A DNA stretch of 64,000 nucleotides from Halomonas sp. HL-48 (GTDB taxonomy: Bacteria > Pseudomonadota > Gammaproteobacteria > Pseudomonadales > Halomonadaceae). The stretch is taken from the NCBI RefSeq assembly GCF_001314875.1, contig NZ_LJZS01000011.1, positions 48,585 through 112,584 of the forward strand, written 5' to 3'. Numbering within the stretch: the stretch's first letter is position 1; every line of letters begins with the position of its first letter. A program made the position numbers and the translations under genes. Positions 27,340-37,730 of this stretch are shown piece by piece. The notes beneath the pieces are model-generated. The model saw nothing but the letters and a program-made list of their open reading frames with translations, had not been told where the DNA came from and searched no databases.

Positions 27340-28293
27340 TTAGCGCATCCGTTCTCGCGGCACCTGGCGCAAGTGGCTGGCGGTCTGGCCGCCGGGCAGG
27401 GCTGCGATCAGGTCAGCCGCCACGAGCAGTTTCGATAGGTCGATCCCCGTGGCGACTTTGCCGCCCTGAAGGGCGTAGAGCAGATCTTCGGTGGCGGTGT
27501 TGCCGGTGGCGCCGGGGGCGAAGGGGCAGCCTCCCAGGCCCGCGCAGGCGCTATCCACTGCCGTGGCGCCGTGATGTATCGCGAATAGTGCATTCGCTAC
27601 GCCCATGCCGAAGGTATCGTGGCCGTGGAAGGCCCATGCCAGTCCTTTGCCGCCATGGCGTTCACGCAGCTGGGTGAAATGTTCAGCCACCTGATAGGGG
27701 CTGGCTCGGCCGGTGGTATCGCATAGTGCCACCTCCATTGGCAATCCGTCTGCCAGACGAGTGGCCTGGCTGAGGACGCGGTCAACCTGCTGCCAGTCGA
27801 TGGTACCTTCAAAGGGGCAGTCAAAGCAGGTGCCGAGGTCGAGACGTAACCGGGTCCCTTCGGTCTGACGCAGGCGCTCTGCCACTCGGCCTAGATCCTC
27901 CAGAGACTCCTCGACGCTTCGTCGTACATTGCTGCGGTTATGGGACTCTGAGACCGAGACCACGTAGACGACCTCGCGGATACCGTGTGCCAGGGCCAGC
28001 TCTGCTCCCTTTAGATTAGGCACGAGCGCCGAAAGGCGCAGTGCCGGCCGGTCGGCGAAGGCCTCGATGAGTTTGCCGGTGTCGGCCATCTGGGGGATGG
28101 CCTTCGGGCTCACAAAAGAACCGATTTCGAGGCGGGTGATGCCAGCATCGACGAGGGCAGAAATGCAGCGCTGCTTATCGATGGTGGGCAGCGGGTCGCG
28201 GATCGACTGGAAACCATCGCGGGGAGCAACCTCAACGATTTCCACGTTTGCCGGAGGGGCGAGCAGAGTCATGGGAGCGGTCTCGTCGTTCAT
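27340..28293 (-). CDS. Hydroxymethylglutaryl-CoA lyase family protein
   Basis: The 317-residue DRE-TIM metallolyase shows EVAPRDGFQS (metal Asp and catalytic Arg), HGHDTFGMGVAN (metal His pair) and the signature GLGGCPFAPGATGN with the active-site cysteine of HMG-CoA lyases. Family members cleave 3-hydroxy-3-methylglutaryl-CoA to acetoacetate and acetyl-CoA; relatives cleave citramalyl-CoA to pyruvate and acetyl-CoA. Its start overlaps the aconitase stop by four bases (ATGA), and with the CoA-transferase of the same operon it can form an activation-cleavage pair. Which acyl-CoA is cut cannot be decided from sequence. Confidence 0.85.
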   Translation of the reverse strand: MNDETAPMTLLAPPANVEIVEVAPRDGFQSIRDPLPTIDKQRCISALVDAGITRLEIGSFVSPKAIPQMADTGKLIEAFADRPALRLSALVPNLKGAELALAHGIREVVYVVSVSESHNRSNVRRSVEESLEDLGRVAERLRQTEGTRLRLDLGTCFDCPFEGTIDWQQVDRVLSQATRLADGLPMEVALCDTTGRASPYQVAEHFTQLRERHGGKGLAWAFHGHDTFGMGVANALFAIHHGATAVDSACAGLGGCPFAPGATGNTATEDLLYALQGGKVATGIDLSKLLVAADLIAALPGGQTASHLRQVPRERMR

Positions 28294-30227
28294 GGTGTGG
28301 AAGACAGGTAGTTGATTACGCCCCCGGCGGCAAGAATCGCCTGCTGGCGGGCGCTGAGCTCGTGGCGCAGGGTTAGCGTCTCGCCGTTATCCAGTGTTGC
28401 CGTGACCTCGCGGCTGGCGGCGAGCGCTGCGCGCCAGCCTTCGATGCGCACCCGGGTACCCCGGGTCAATCGCGCGCGGTCGGCCGGGTCGGCGAAGGTC
28501 AGCGGCAGCACGCCGAAGCAGGGCAGGTTCTGCCAGTGGATGCGGGCGATGCTCTCGGCGATCACCAACTGCAGGCCCAGCAGGCGTGGCACCAGGGCGG
28601 CGTTCTCACGACTCGAGCCCTGGCCGTAGTTGGCGCCCCCGACGATGGCATGGCCGGCCGCCCCCTGCTCGCGGGCGCGGGCGACGTAGTCGGGATCGAC
28701 GGCCTCGAAGAGGTGCTCCGCCGAAGCGTGGACATTGCTCCACAGCGGCAGTACTCGCGCGCCGGCGGGCATGATGTCGTCGGTGGAGATGTTGTCGTCC
28801 ACCGCCAGCAGCACCGGCACCTCTAGGGTCTCGGGCAACGGCTCGATCAACGGCAACGGCGGGGTGTTGTCGGTGGCCAGAAGCTCTACGCCCCGAGCCT
28901 GCTCGGCGGGCAAGGGCGGCTGGAACCAGGCATCGTCCAGCGTCATGTCGACGGGCTCGCGAGGCCTCGGGTAGGGCATGTCGAGGCTACGGGGGTCGGT
29001 GATCACGCCCTTGAGCGCCGAGGCGGCGGCGGTCTCGGGGCTGCACAGGAAGACGCTATCCTCGCGGGTGCCGGAGCGACCGGGGAAGTTGCGCGGCACG
29101 GTGCGCAGGCTGTTGCGACCCGCCGCCGGGGCCTGGCCCATGCCGATGCAGCCGTTGCAGCCGGGCTGGTGCAGGCGGGCACCGGCGGCGACCAGCGCGC
29201 CCAGGTGGCCCTCGTCGATCAGCGCGGCGAGAATGCGCCGGGTCGCGGGGTTGACGTCCAGGGAGACGTTGCCAGCCACGCTCCTACCCTTGACGATCTC
29301 CGCCACCACCGCAATGTCGCGGTAGCCGGGGTTACCGGAGGAGCCGATGTAGGCTTGGTAGAGCGGCTGTCCGGCAACCTCGGCCACCGGCACCACCTTG
29401 TCCGGGCTGGAGGGCAGGGCGATCAACGGCTCGAGGCTCGAGAGATCGATGCGCTCCTCGCGGTCGTAGCGACAGCCTGGGTCGGCGGCGAGCGGGGTCC
29501 AGTCGGCCTCGCGACCCCGCGAGCGCAGGAAGTCGCGGGTCACCTCGTCACTGGGGAAGACACTTCCGGTGGCGCCCATCTCGGTGCCCATGTTGGCCAG
29601 CACGTGGCGGTCCATGGCGTCGAGCCCGGCCAGACCGGGGCCGTAATACTCGAGGATGCAGTTCTTCGCCCCGGCCACGCCGTGACGGCGCAGCAGTTCA
29701 AGGACGATATCCTTGGCGCTGACCCAGTCGGGCAGTTCGCCCTCCAGGCGCACGCCGACGATCTCCGGCATCGGCAGGTAGAGCGGCTGGCCGGCCATGG
29801 CCATGGCCACCTCGATGCCGCCGGCGCCGATGGCCAGCATGCCCAGCGCACCGGCCGCGGTGGTGTGGCTGTCGCAGCCCACTAGACTCTGGCCGGGCAC
29901 GCCGAAGCGCTCCATGTGCACCGGGTGGCTGATGCCGTTGCCTGGGCCGCTGTACCAGACCCCCAGCCGCTCGCAGGCGCTCTTCAGGAAGAGGTGGGAG
30001 TCGGCGTTGATGTTGTCCTGCTGGATCAGGGTGTGGTCGATGTACTGCACGCTGGGTGAGGTGTGCACGCGGTCGAGGCCCATGGCGTCGAGCTCGAGCA
30101 TGACCAGGGTGCCGAGGATGTCCTGCAGCAGCGCTTGGTCCATGCGCAGGGCGATCTCGCCGCCCGGCGTCATGTCGCCCTCCAGCAGGTGGTCCTTGAT
30201 CAGTTTGTGGCTGAGGGTATCAGACAT
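28290..30227 (-). CDS. Aconitase-family hydratase with an atypical Fe-S site
   Basis: The 645-residue protein starts MSDTLSHKLIKDHLLEGDM (an upstream frame extension lies inside dctQ). It has the aconitase layout with the swivel domain at the C terminus: HTTAAGALGMLAIGAGG, GCNGCIGMGQ with two cysteines, DNISTDDIMPAGA and GGANYGQGSSREN with the substrate-binding Arg. At the place where the first cluster cysteine is expected (IGSCTN in LeuC, SCTNTSNP in AcnA) it reads YIGSSGNPGYRD, a Ser. It may be a trait of the Aquifex-type aconitase subgroup. In this operon it probably hydrates an unsaturated dicarboxylate or tricarboxylate. It overlaps dctQ by eight bases. Confidence 0.85.
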   Translation of the reverse strand: MSDTLSHKLIKDHLLEGDMTPGGEIALRMDQALLQDILGTLVMLELDAMGLDRVHTSPSVQYIDHTLIQQDNINADSHLFLKSACERLGVWYSGPGNGISHPVHMERFGVPGQSLVGCDSHTTAAGALGMLAIGAGGIEVAMAMAGQPLYLPMPEIVGVRLEGELPDWVSAKDIVLELLRRHGVAGAKNCILEYYGPGLAGLDAMDRHVLANMGTEMGATGSVFPSDEVTRDFLRSRGREADWTPLAADPGCRYDREERIDLSSLEPLIALPSSPDKVVPVAEVAGQPLYQAYIGSSGNPGYRDIAVVAEIVKGRSVAGNVSLDVNPATRRILAALIDEGHLGALVAAGARLHQPGCNGCIGMGQAPAAGRNSLRTVPRNFPGRSGTREDSVFLCSPETAAASALKGVITDPRSLDMPYPRPREPVDMTLDDAWFQPPLPAEQARGVELLATDNTPPLPLIEPLPETLEVPVLLAVDDNISTDDIMPAGARVLPLWSNVHASAEHLFEAVDPDYVARAREQGAAGHAIVGGANYGQGSSRENAALVPRLLGLQLVIAESIARIHWQNLPCFGVLPLTFADPADRARLTRGTRVRIEGWRAALAASREVTATLDNGETLTLRHELSARQQAILAAGGVINYLSSTP

Positions 30228-30753
30228 CGCCGGGCTCTCCCTTCGGTGGTGGTGCGGCGTCGGGGTGCCGGACGCGACAAGCCGATTGCCAGGCATTGAG
30301 CAGGAACTGCAGGCCGAGCAGGCCGAAGCCGAGGGGCAGCATGGCGTAGGGGATGCCGATGGGCGTGCCCAGCGAGCTGGAGACCCGTTCGCCGTACTCG
30401 AAGGCCTGGCTCATCATGATGCCGCCGCGCCAGACCATGATGAAGCTGAAGGTCGCCCCCAGCAGACCGATGGCCACGCCGACCAGGGCCTGGACGCGTA
30501 CCGGCAGCTTGTCGGCAAAGAACTCGATGCGGATATGGGCGTCGTGGCGCTGGGCCTCGGCCGCCCCCATTACCGCCAGGTAGACCAGCAGGAAGGAGTT
30601 GATCTCCAGGCTCCAGCTGGTCGGGGCGGAAAAGACGTGACGCATCATGGCGTCGTAGCAGATGGTGAGCGCCATGAAGGCGAGCACCAGGATCGAGGCG
30701 CCGCGCAGGACGGCCATCAGGCCGTCCCAGCCGCGCATGACGTAGGATGTCAT
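30220..30753 (-). CDS. dctQ: TRAP transporter small permease (DctQ)
   Basis: The 177-residue protein has four transmembrane helices and the DctQ pattern, including the short motif EINSFLLVYLAVMGAAEAQR and HIRIEFFADKLP between helices 2 and 3. It forms the membrane complex with DctM. It begins 11 bases after dctP ends and overlaps the hydratase start by eight bases. Substrate choice is determined by the binding protein. Confidence 0.9.
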   Translation of the reverse strand: MTSYVMRGWDGLMAVLRGASILVLAFMALTICYDAMMRHVFSAPTSWSLEINSFLLVYLAVMGAAEAQRHDAHIRIEFFADKLPVRVQALVGVAIGLLGATFSFIMVWRGGIMMSQAFEYGERVSSSLGTPIGIPYAMLPLGFGLLGLQFLLNAWQSACRVRHPDAAPPPKGEPGDV

Positions 30754-30764
30754 GGCGTTCCTCC

Positions 30765-31811
30765 TCAGGCCTCGCCCAGGGCCAGGGCGATGGCGCGCTC
30801 GCCGACCTCTTCGCCGACCTCTTCTTTCCAGTGCTCCCAGACGGCATCGGTGGCGGCGTTGAAGGTCTCGAGGTCTTCCTCGCTGGGCTCGATGACCTCG
30901 ATGCCTTCTTCCTCCATCATCGGCCAGTACTCGTTGGGGTAAACGTCGTCGTTACAGTGGGTGACGAAGTTGTCGTCGTACCACTCGGCGGCCTCCTCGA
31001 GGGCCGCACGGACGTCGCCGTCCAGGCTGTCCCAGCGGTCGCGCAGCATGAAGGGCGCCACCGTGAAGGCGGTGGTGGGCAGCTTGTAGCAGGTGGAGAG
31101 CTGCTCGAACAGGCTACGCCCCACGACCGTGGAGATGTTGAAGATGCCGGCGTCCACGGTGCCGCGCTGCAGCGCCTGGTAGGTCTCCGATGAGGGGATG
31201 CGGGTGGCGCCGATGTCGAATTCCTCCAGTGCGGTGGTCGCCTCGTAGCCCACCACGCGGATCTTCTTGCCGCGCAGGTCCTCCAGGGAGCGGATCGGGT
31301 TGTCCTCGGTGCTCCAGATGTACTCCGGCTCAAGGATGCCGCCTCCCGAGCAGAGCATGTAGAGGTTCTCCTCGGCGAGCTGCTCGTTGATCAGCTCCAT
31401 CAGCGGGCTGCCCAGCTTGAGCCGCTCGGGGTGTTCGTAGAGCGCGTTGACCACCCCGGGCAGGCCGGTGATGCCGAGGATCGGCAGTGAACGGGTGATG
31501 TAGGACAGGGTGTGGAACATGAAGTCCACGCTGCCGGCACGCAGGCCGGGCAACTGCTCGTCGGCGGTCAGCAGCTGGCCGGAATGGTGGTAGTCGAAGT
31601 CGATAACATCGGCGTGGTTATCGGCTAGGAACTTCACGAAACCGTCGGAGCCGTAGCTCAGCGCCTTGTAGGACGGCGTGATGTAGTTGACTCCGGTGAG
31701 GGCGGTGGCGGCCATCGCCCGTGGGGCGAACAGGCTTTGGGTGCCGAACAGGGTGGCGCCGGTGGTGGCGACGGTGCCGTACTTGAGTACTTGGCGACGG
31801 GTGAGTGTCAT
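30765..31811 (-). CDS. dctP: TRAP transporter substrate-binding protein (DctP), Tat-type signal
   Basis: The 348-residue periplasmic protein begins MTLTRRQVLKYGTVATTGA, a twin-arginine signal, with cleavage expected after FAPRAMA. Mature features fit DctP: LPGLRAGSVDFMF, the conserved region IRSLEDLRGKKIRVVGYEATTA with its Arg that usually holds the substrate carboxylate, and IPSSETYQALQRGTVDAG. TRAP binding proteins capture organic acids and pass them to DctQM, driven by a sodium gradient. An 87-base gap separates it from dctM upstream. The gene order M, P, Q is less common than P, Q, M. Confidence 0.92.
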   Translation of the reverse strand: MTLTRRQVLKYGTVATTGATLFGTQSLFAPRAMAATALTGVNYITPSYKALSYGSDGFVKFLADNHADVIDFDYHHSGQLLTADEQLPGLRAGSVDFMFHTLSYITRSLPILGITGLPGVVNALYEHPERLKLGSPLMELINEQLAEENLYMLCSGGGILEPEYIWSTEDNPIRSLEDLRGKKIRVVGYEATTALEEFDIGATRIPSSETYQALQRGTVDAGIFNISTVVGRSLFEQLSTCYKLPTTAFTVAPFMLRDRWDSLDGDVRAALEEAAEWYDDNFVTHCNDDVYPNEYWPMMEEEGIEVIEPSEEDLETFNAATDAVWEHWKEEVGEEVGERAIALALGEA

Positions 31812-31898
31812 GGTGAGACTCCTTGTTGTTGTGTTTTTACGTGAGGGTTCACTTGGGTTGCATCGGTTGCGACCCCGTGGAGTCGCGTTGCGCCGGGG

Positions 31899-33188
31899 CT
31901 ACATCAGCCCCGGCAACCACAGGCTGAGGCCGGGGAAGAGCACGAACAGCATCAGCACGAGGAATTGGACGCCGACGAAGGGCAAGGCGCTGCGGATGAT
32001 TTCCTCGATGGTGAGTTCCGGGCAGACGCCTCGCAAGGCATAGAGATTGAGCCCGACCGGCGGCGTGACCACGGCGATCTCCAGGTTGAGCACCATGACG
32101 ATGCCGAACCACAGCGGGTCGTAGCCTAGTGCCTCGATCAGCGGCAGCAGCACCGGGGTGGTGACCACGATCAGCGACACCGCGTCGACCAGCATACCGA
32201 GCAGGATCAGCAGCACCATGACCGCCAGCAGGATCGCCCAGGCCGGCAGGCCGCTGGCCGTGAGAATCTCGGTGAGCAACTGGGGCACGCGTACCATGTT
32301 GAGGTAGTCGCCGAAGATCTTGGCGCAGCCCATGATCAGCAGGATTACGCCGCTGATCCGCGCGGTGCTACCGAGTATCTGCAACAACTTGGACCAGGTC
32401 AGGCAGCGAAAGATCAGCGCGGCGATGAGGAAGGCCCCCAGAGCCCCGATGCCTGCTGCCTCGCTGGGCGTGGCGAAGCCGGTGTAGATCGAGCCCAGCA
32501 CCACCAGCACAAGCAGGGCGGCGTGCCAGATGTTGGCGAGGCTCTGGAAACGTTCCTTCCAGGTGAAGCGCTCCTCGGCGGCCGGGGCTTCCTCCGGGTT
32601 GAGGCTGACGCGGATGAATATGTACAGCGACAGCGCCAGGGCCAGCACGATACCGGGCACGATACCGCCGATGAACAGGTCCGCGACCGAGACGCTGGAG
32701 ACCGCGCCGTAGATGATGAAGGGCACGCTGGGCGGAATCAGCATCGCCAGGGCGCCAGCGGTGACCACCGAGCCTGCGGCCAGGGTCCGGCTGTAGCCAC
32801 GCTCGAGCATCTGCGGCACGGCGATGGAGCCCACCGCGGCGACCCCCGCCAGGCTTACCCCGGAGACGGCACCAAACATGGCCGAGGCGCCCACCGAGGA
32901 GATCGCCAGGCTGCCGCGCAGCCAATTGAGCCAACGCACCGCGGCCTGGAAGAGGTTGGCGCCCACCGGCGTGGCGCCCAACAGGCTGCCCATCAGGATG
33001 AACAGCGGAAGGGCGACCATCTCGAAAAGGTTGAGCTGGCCAAACAGCGACGAGGGCGCGAAGAAGAAGGCCATTGAGCCGCGGGCCATGTAGAGCCCGA
33101 GCAGGCCCGACAGGCCCAGCGCCAGGAAGATGGGGAAGCCGAAGCCGATCAGCCCCACCAGTAGGATTACGACGATAATAGGTTCCAT
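31899..33188 (-). CDS. dctM: TRAP transporter large permease (DctM)
   Basis: The 429-residue protein has about 12 transmembrane helices and typical DctM segments: FAPSSLFGQLNLFEMVALPLF near the N terminus, GVSLAGVAAVGSIAVPQM, MLIPPSVPFIIYGA and EIAVVTPPVGLNLYALRG near the C terminus. It is the main transport subunit of the TRAP system in this operon. It lies 13 bases after the CoA-transferase gene. Sodium coupling is expected from the family. Confidence 0.92.
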   Translation of the reverse strand: MEPIIVVILLVGLIGFGFPIFLALGLSGLLGLYMARGSMAFFFAPSSLFGQLNLFEMVALPLFILMGSLLGATPVGANLFQAAVRWLNWLRGSLAISSVGASAMFGAVSGVSLAGVAAVGSIAVPQMLERGYSRTLAAGSVVTAGALAMLIPPSVPFIIYGAVSSVSVADLFIGGIVPGIVLALALSLYIFIRVSLNPEEAPAAEERFTWKERFQSLANIWHAALLVLVVLGSIYTGFATPSEAAGIGALGAFLIAALIFRCLTWSKLLQILGSTARISGVILLIMGCAKIFGDYLNMVRVPQLLTEILTASGLPAWAILLAVMVLLILLGMLVDAVSLIVVTTPVLLPLIEALGYDPLWFGIVMVLNLEIAVVTPPVGLNLYALRGVCPELTIEEIIRSALPFVGVQFLVLMLFVLFPGLSLWLPGLM

Positions 33189-33201
33189 GGGGGTGCTCCG
33201 G

Positions 33202-34425
33202 TCAGATCACGCGTTCGTCGCGCAGGGCGTCGAGGGCGTCGGGGGCGAGGCCGAGCCACTCGGCGAGGATGGCCTCGGTGTGCTCGCCGAGCGCGGGTCC
33301 TACGTGGCGGACACTTCCCGGGGTTCTGGATAGCCGTGGGAAAACGTTCTGCATCGGCAGTGGTTTGCCGTGGTGATCGGAGACTTCGACGATGGCTTCC
33401 CGAGCCTTGAAATGCGGGTCATCAAGCATGTCGGGAGCGCTATAGACCAAGCCCGCTGGGACGCCTGCCTTAGCGAGAAGGTCAACGATGTGCTGAGCGT
33501 CGTGCTGGCGTGTCCAGGCCGCTACGAGGTCATCGATGGCCTGCTGGTGCTCGCCGCGCGCCCGGTGCGTGGCATAATCGGGATGGTCGGCCAAGCCTGG
33601 CTGGCCCATTGCTTGGCAAAGGCGAGCGAAGACGGTGTCTTGGTTGGCTCCAATGATGACGTCGCGCCCGTCCCGAGCGGGGTAGGCATTGGAGGGAGCG
33701 ATGCCGCTCAAAAAGCTACCGCTGCGCTCGCGAACCTTACCGGCACGTGCGAATTCAGGAATCAGGCTTTCCATCATCGCCAGTACCGATTCAAAAATGC
33801 TGCTATCGACCACTTGGCCGTGCCCAGTGCGTTCGCGTTGGTGTAGGGCCATCATGGTGCCGAGGGCGGCATGCAAGCCCGCCAATGTATCACCGATTGA
33901 AATGCCGACGCGGACCGGAGGGCGGTCCGGGTAGCCGCTTAAGTAGCGTAACCCTCCCATGGCCTCGCAGACTGAGGCGAAACCGGCTCTTGAGGCATAA
34001 GGCCCGTCTTGACCGAAGCCGGTAACCCGTACCATCACCAAGCCTGGGTTGTCTTGCGAGAGCACGTCGTATGAGAGCCCCCAGCGCTCCATAGTGCCGG
34101 GACGAAAGTTCTCGATGATGACATCGGCGTCTTTGGCCAATTTGCGTAATACTTCTTGCCCACGCGTTTGGCGAAGATCCAAGGTAAGCGACTGCTTGTT
34201 GCGGGCGATGACGTTCCACCAGAGGGGCTCGCCCGTATCACTATCCTCCGCCCCCCACTGGCGCATGGCGTCACCTTTGCCGGGCGGTTCGACTTTAATT
34301 ACCTGGGCACCGAAGTCAGCCAATACTTGGCCGCAGTAAGGGCCTGCAATCAGTTGACCGAGTTCCAGGACCTTAATGTCACTCAGTGGAGTAGGAGTAG
34401 AGGGTTGGTCTTCGTGTTTAATCAT
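33202..34425 (-). CDS. Class III CoA-transferase (CaiB/BaiF family)
   Basis: The 407-residue protein starts MIKHEDQPS and shows LELGQLIAGPYCGQVLADFG, VIKVEPPGKGDAMRQWG, LWWNVIARNKQSLTLDL and the catalytic aspartate region ISIGDTLAGLHAALG. Members transfer CoA between carboxylic acids through an enzyme-bound anhydride; many act on branched dicarboxylates such as itaconate, citramalate or benzylsuccinate. Placed with a TRAP importer, an aconitase-type hydratase and an HMG-CoA-type lyase, it is likely to activate the imported acid after hydration. It begins 42 bases after the gntR gene. Confidence 0.9.
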   Translation of the reverse strand: MIKHEDQPSTPTPLSDIKVLELGQLIAGPYCGQVLADFGAQVIKVEPPGKGDAMRQWGAEDSDTGEPLWWNVIARNKQSLTLDLRQTRGQEVLRKLAKDADVIIENFRPGTMERWGLSYDVLSQDNPGLVMVRVTGFGQDGPYASRAGFASVCEAMGGLRYLSGYPDRPPVRVGISIGDTLAGLHAALGTMMALHQRERTGHGQVVDSSIFESVLAMMESLIPEFARAGKVRERSGSFLSGIAPSNAYPARDGRDVIIGANQDTVFARLCQAMGQPGLADHPDYATHRARGEHQQAIDDLVAAWTRQHDAQHIVDLLAKAGVPAGLVYSAPDMLDDPHFKAREAIVEVSDHHGKPLPMQNVFPRLSRTPGSVRHVGPALGEHTEAILAEWLGLAPDALDALRDERVI

Positions 34426-34467
34426 TGTTGTTGTGACGCCTCTATTGGATTATTGGATGGATGCTCG

Positions 34468-35163
34468 CTAATAGTCAGGAGCATCGGAAAAGCGGAAATG
34501 CAGCGACTTTGCAGCGAGTAGGTGAGCGCTCATGACTCGTTCGGCCCATAATGGGCTACCCTCAGTGATAGCTTCCAGAATCTCACGGTGATGGCGCATG
34601 CTGCGGCGAAGGCTAGCAAGGTCGTAGTTACCAAAATTACGTCGTATTACCGAGGTGCGTACCACGCTCTCCAACACGGCACTCAGGCGCTGGTTTCCAC
34701 TCGCGCGAATTAGTTCGCGGTGAAACTCGTGGTTGAGTGAGGCGATCACGTTACGTACCGATGGCTCTGTATCGGCCCTCTCAGTGAGCTGTTCCATTTC
34801 TGAAGCCATTGCCTCGAGCCTGACCAGACAATCCTTATGCATGTGCTCACAGGCCATGCGTACCGCCATAGGCTCCAACACCAGTCGCAATTCAAAGACC
34901 TCACGAGCATCCTTCTCCGTCCAGGCCGTCACACGAGAGCCGTGATGGGGAATCATCTCAAGCCAACCCTCTGATACCAATTCGCGAAGGGCCTCACGGA
35001 CGGGCGTTCTGCTCACTTCGAGTTCACGGGCGATATTCGCTTCACGAATGTACTCATGACCTCGGTAGTGGCCATCTAGAATCCGCTGCTTGATGACTTC
35101 GTGCACCTTAGTCGTGGCTGTTTGGACCACGGGAGAAGGCGTTGTGTGAACTGCGTTCGCCAT
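34468..35163 (-). CDS. GntR/FCD-family regulator of the catabolic operon
   Basis: The 231-residue protein has an N-terminal winged helix (HEYIREANIARELEVSRTPVREALRELVSEGWLEM) and a C-terminal FCD ligand domain with FELRLVLEPMAVRMACEH and HEFHRELI; the histidines and aspartate/asparagine of FCD domains usually bind a metal and a small acid. It is the first gene of the operon and probably represses it until the substrate appears. Two similar 12-base sites lie just upstream. Confidence 0.9.
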   Translation of the reverse strand: MANAVHTTPSPVVQTATTKVHEVIKQRILDGHYRGHEYIREANIARELEVSRTPVREALRELVSEGWLEMIPHHGSRVTAWTEKDAREVFELRLVLEPMAVRMACEHMHKDCLVRLEAMASEMEQLTERADTEPSVRNVIASLNHEFHRELIRASGNQRLSAVLESVVRTSVIRRNFGNYDLASLRRSMRHHREILEAITEGSPLWAERVMSAHLLAAKSLHFRFSDAPDY

Positions 35164-35176
35164 CTGTTTTCCTAAA

Positions 35177-35188
35177 ATTGTATGCAGT
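35177..35188. promoter_or_regulatory. Candidate GntR operator, copy 1
   Basis: ATTGTATGCAGT, 14 bases upstream of the gntR start, has ATTG and (imperfect) CAGT arms around TATG. It resembles the TTGTATACAA-like sites of FCD-type GntR proteins and repeats at 35239-35250. Confidence 0.5.
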
Positions 35189-35238
35189 TTTGAATCTAGC
35201 TAAGTTATAAACCCCTATAAATTGAACTTTTGTCTATT

Positions 35239-35250
35239 ATTGTATGCAAT
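35239..35250. promoter_or_regulatory. Candidate GntR operator, copy 2
   Basis: ATTGTATGCAAT has perfect ATTG/CAAT arms around TATG. It differs by one base from the copy 62 bases closer to gntR, and two spaced copies suggest cooperative binding and autoregulation of the operon. Confidence 0.5.
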
Positions 35251-35374
35251 GTAGGTGATTCGGAGTAAAGAAGCGCAGCGGACTAGCGTGATGGCGAGAA
35301 GATAGAGAGGAATACCGAAGGCAACATCAGAATCGTGTCCACTTTCAGTGCCATTAAGAAAATGTCACCCATAG

Positions 35375-37526
<2,152 letters not shown>

Positions 37527-37730
37527 GGTTAATATCCCTTTATGGCCGCGCGACAGGGCACGTGGCGGAGTAGATGGAGTCAGACTAGACTCTGCTTGGA
37601 ATATGACCCACTAAAGAAAGTTCAGCCGTGTCGGCACGATCCAGGGTAGTTGCTAGAAGTTTGCACGCTTGGTGCTCAATGTTCGTTGCCGCTTGGCTCA
37701 GGAGGCAACATCGCGTAGGGATGGAGGGGT

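Noticed and set aside
30200..30847. 215-codon minus-strand frame overlapping dctQ and dctP
   Set aside because: It is out of frame with the clear DctQ protein and its peptide is Arg/Pro/Gly-rich without motifs.
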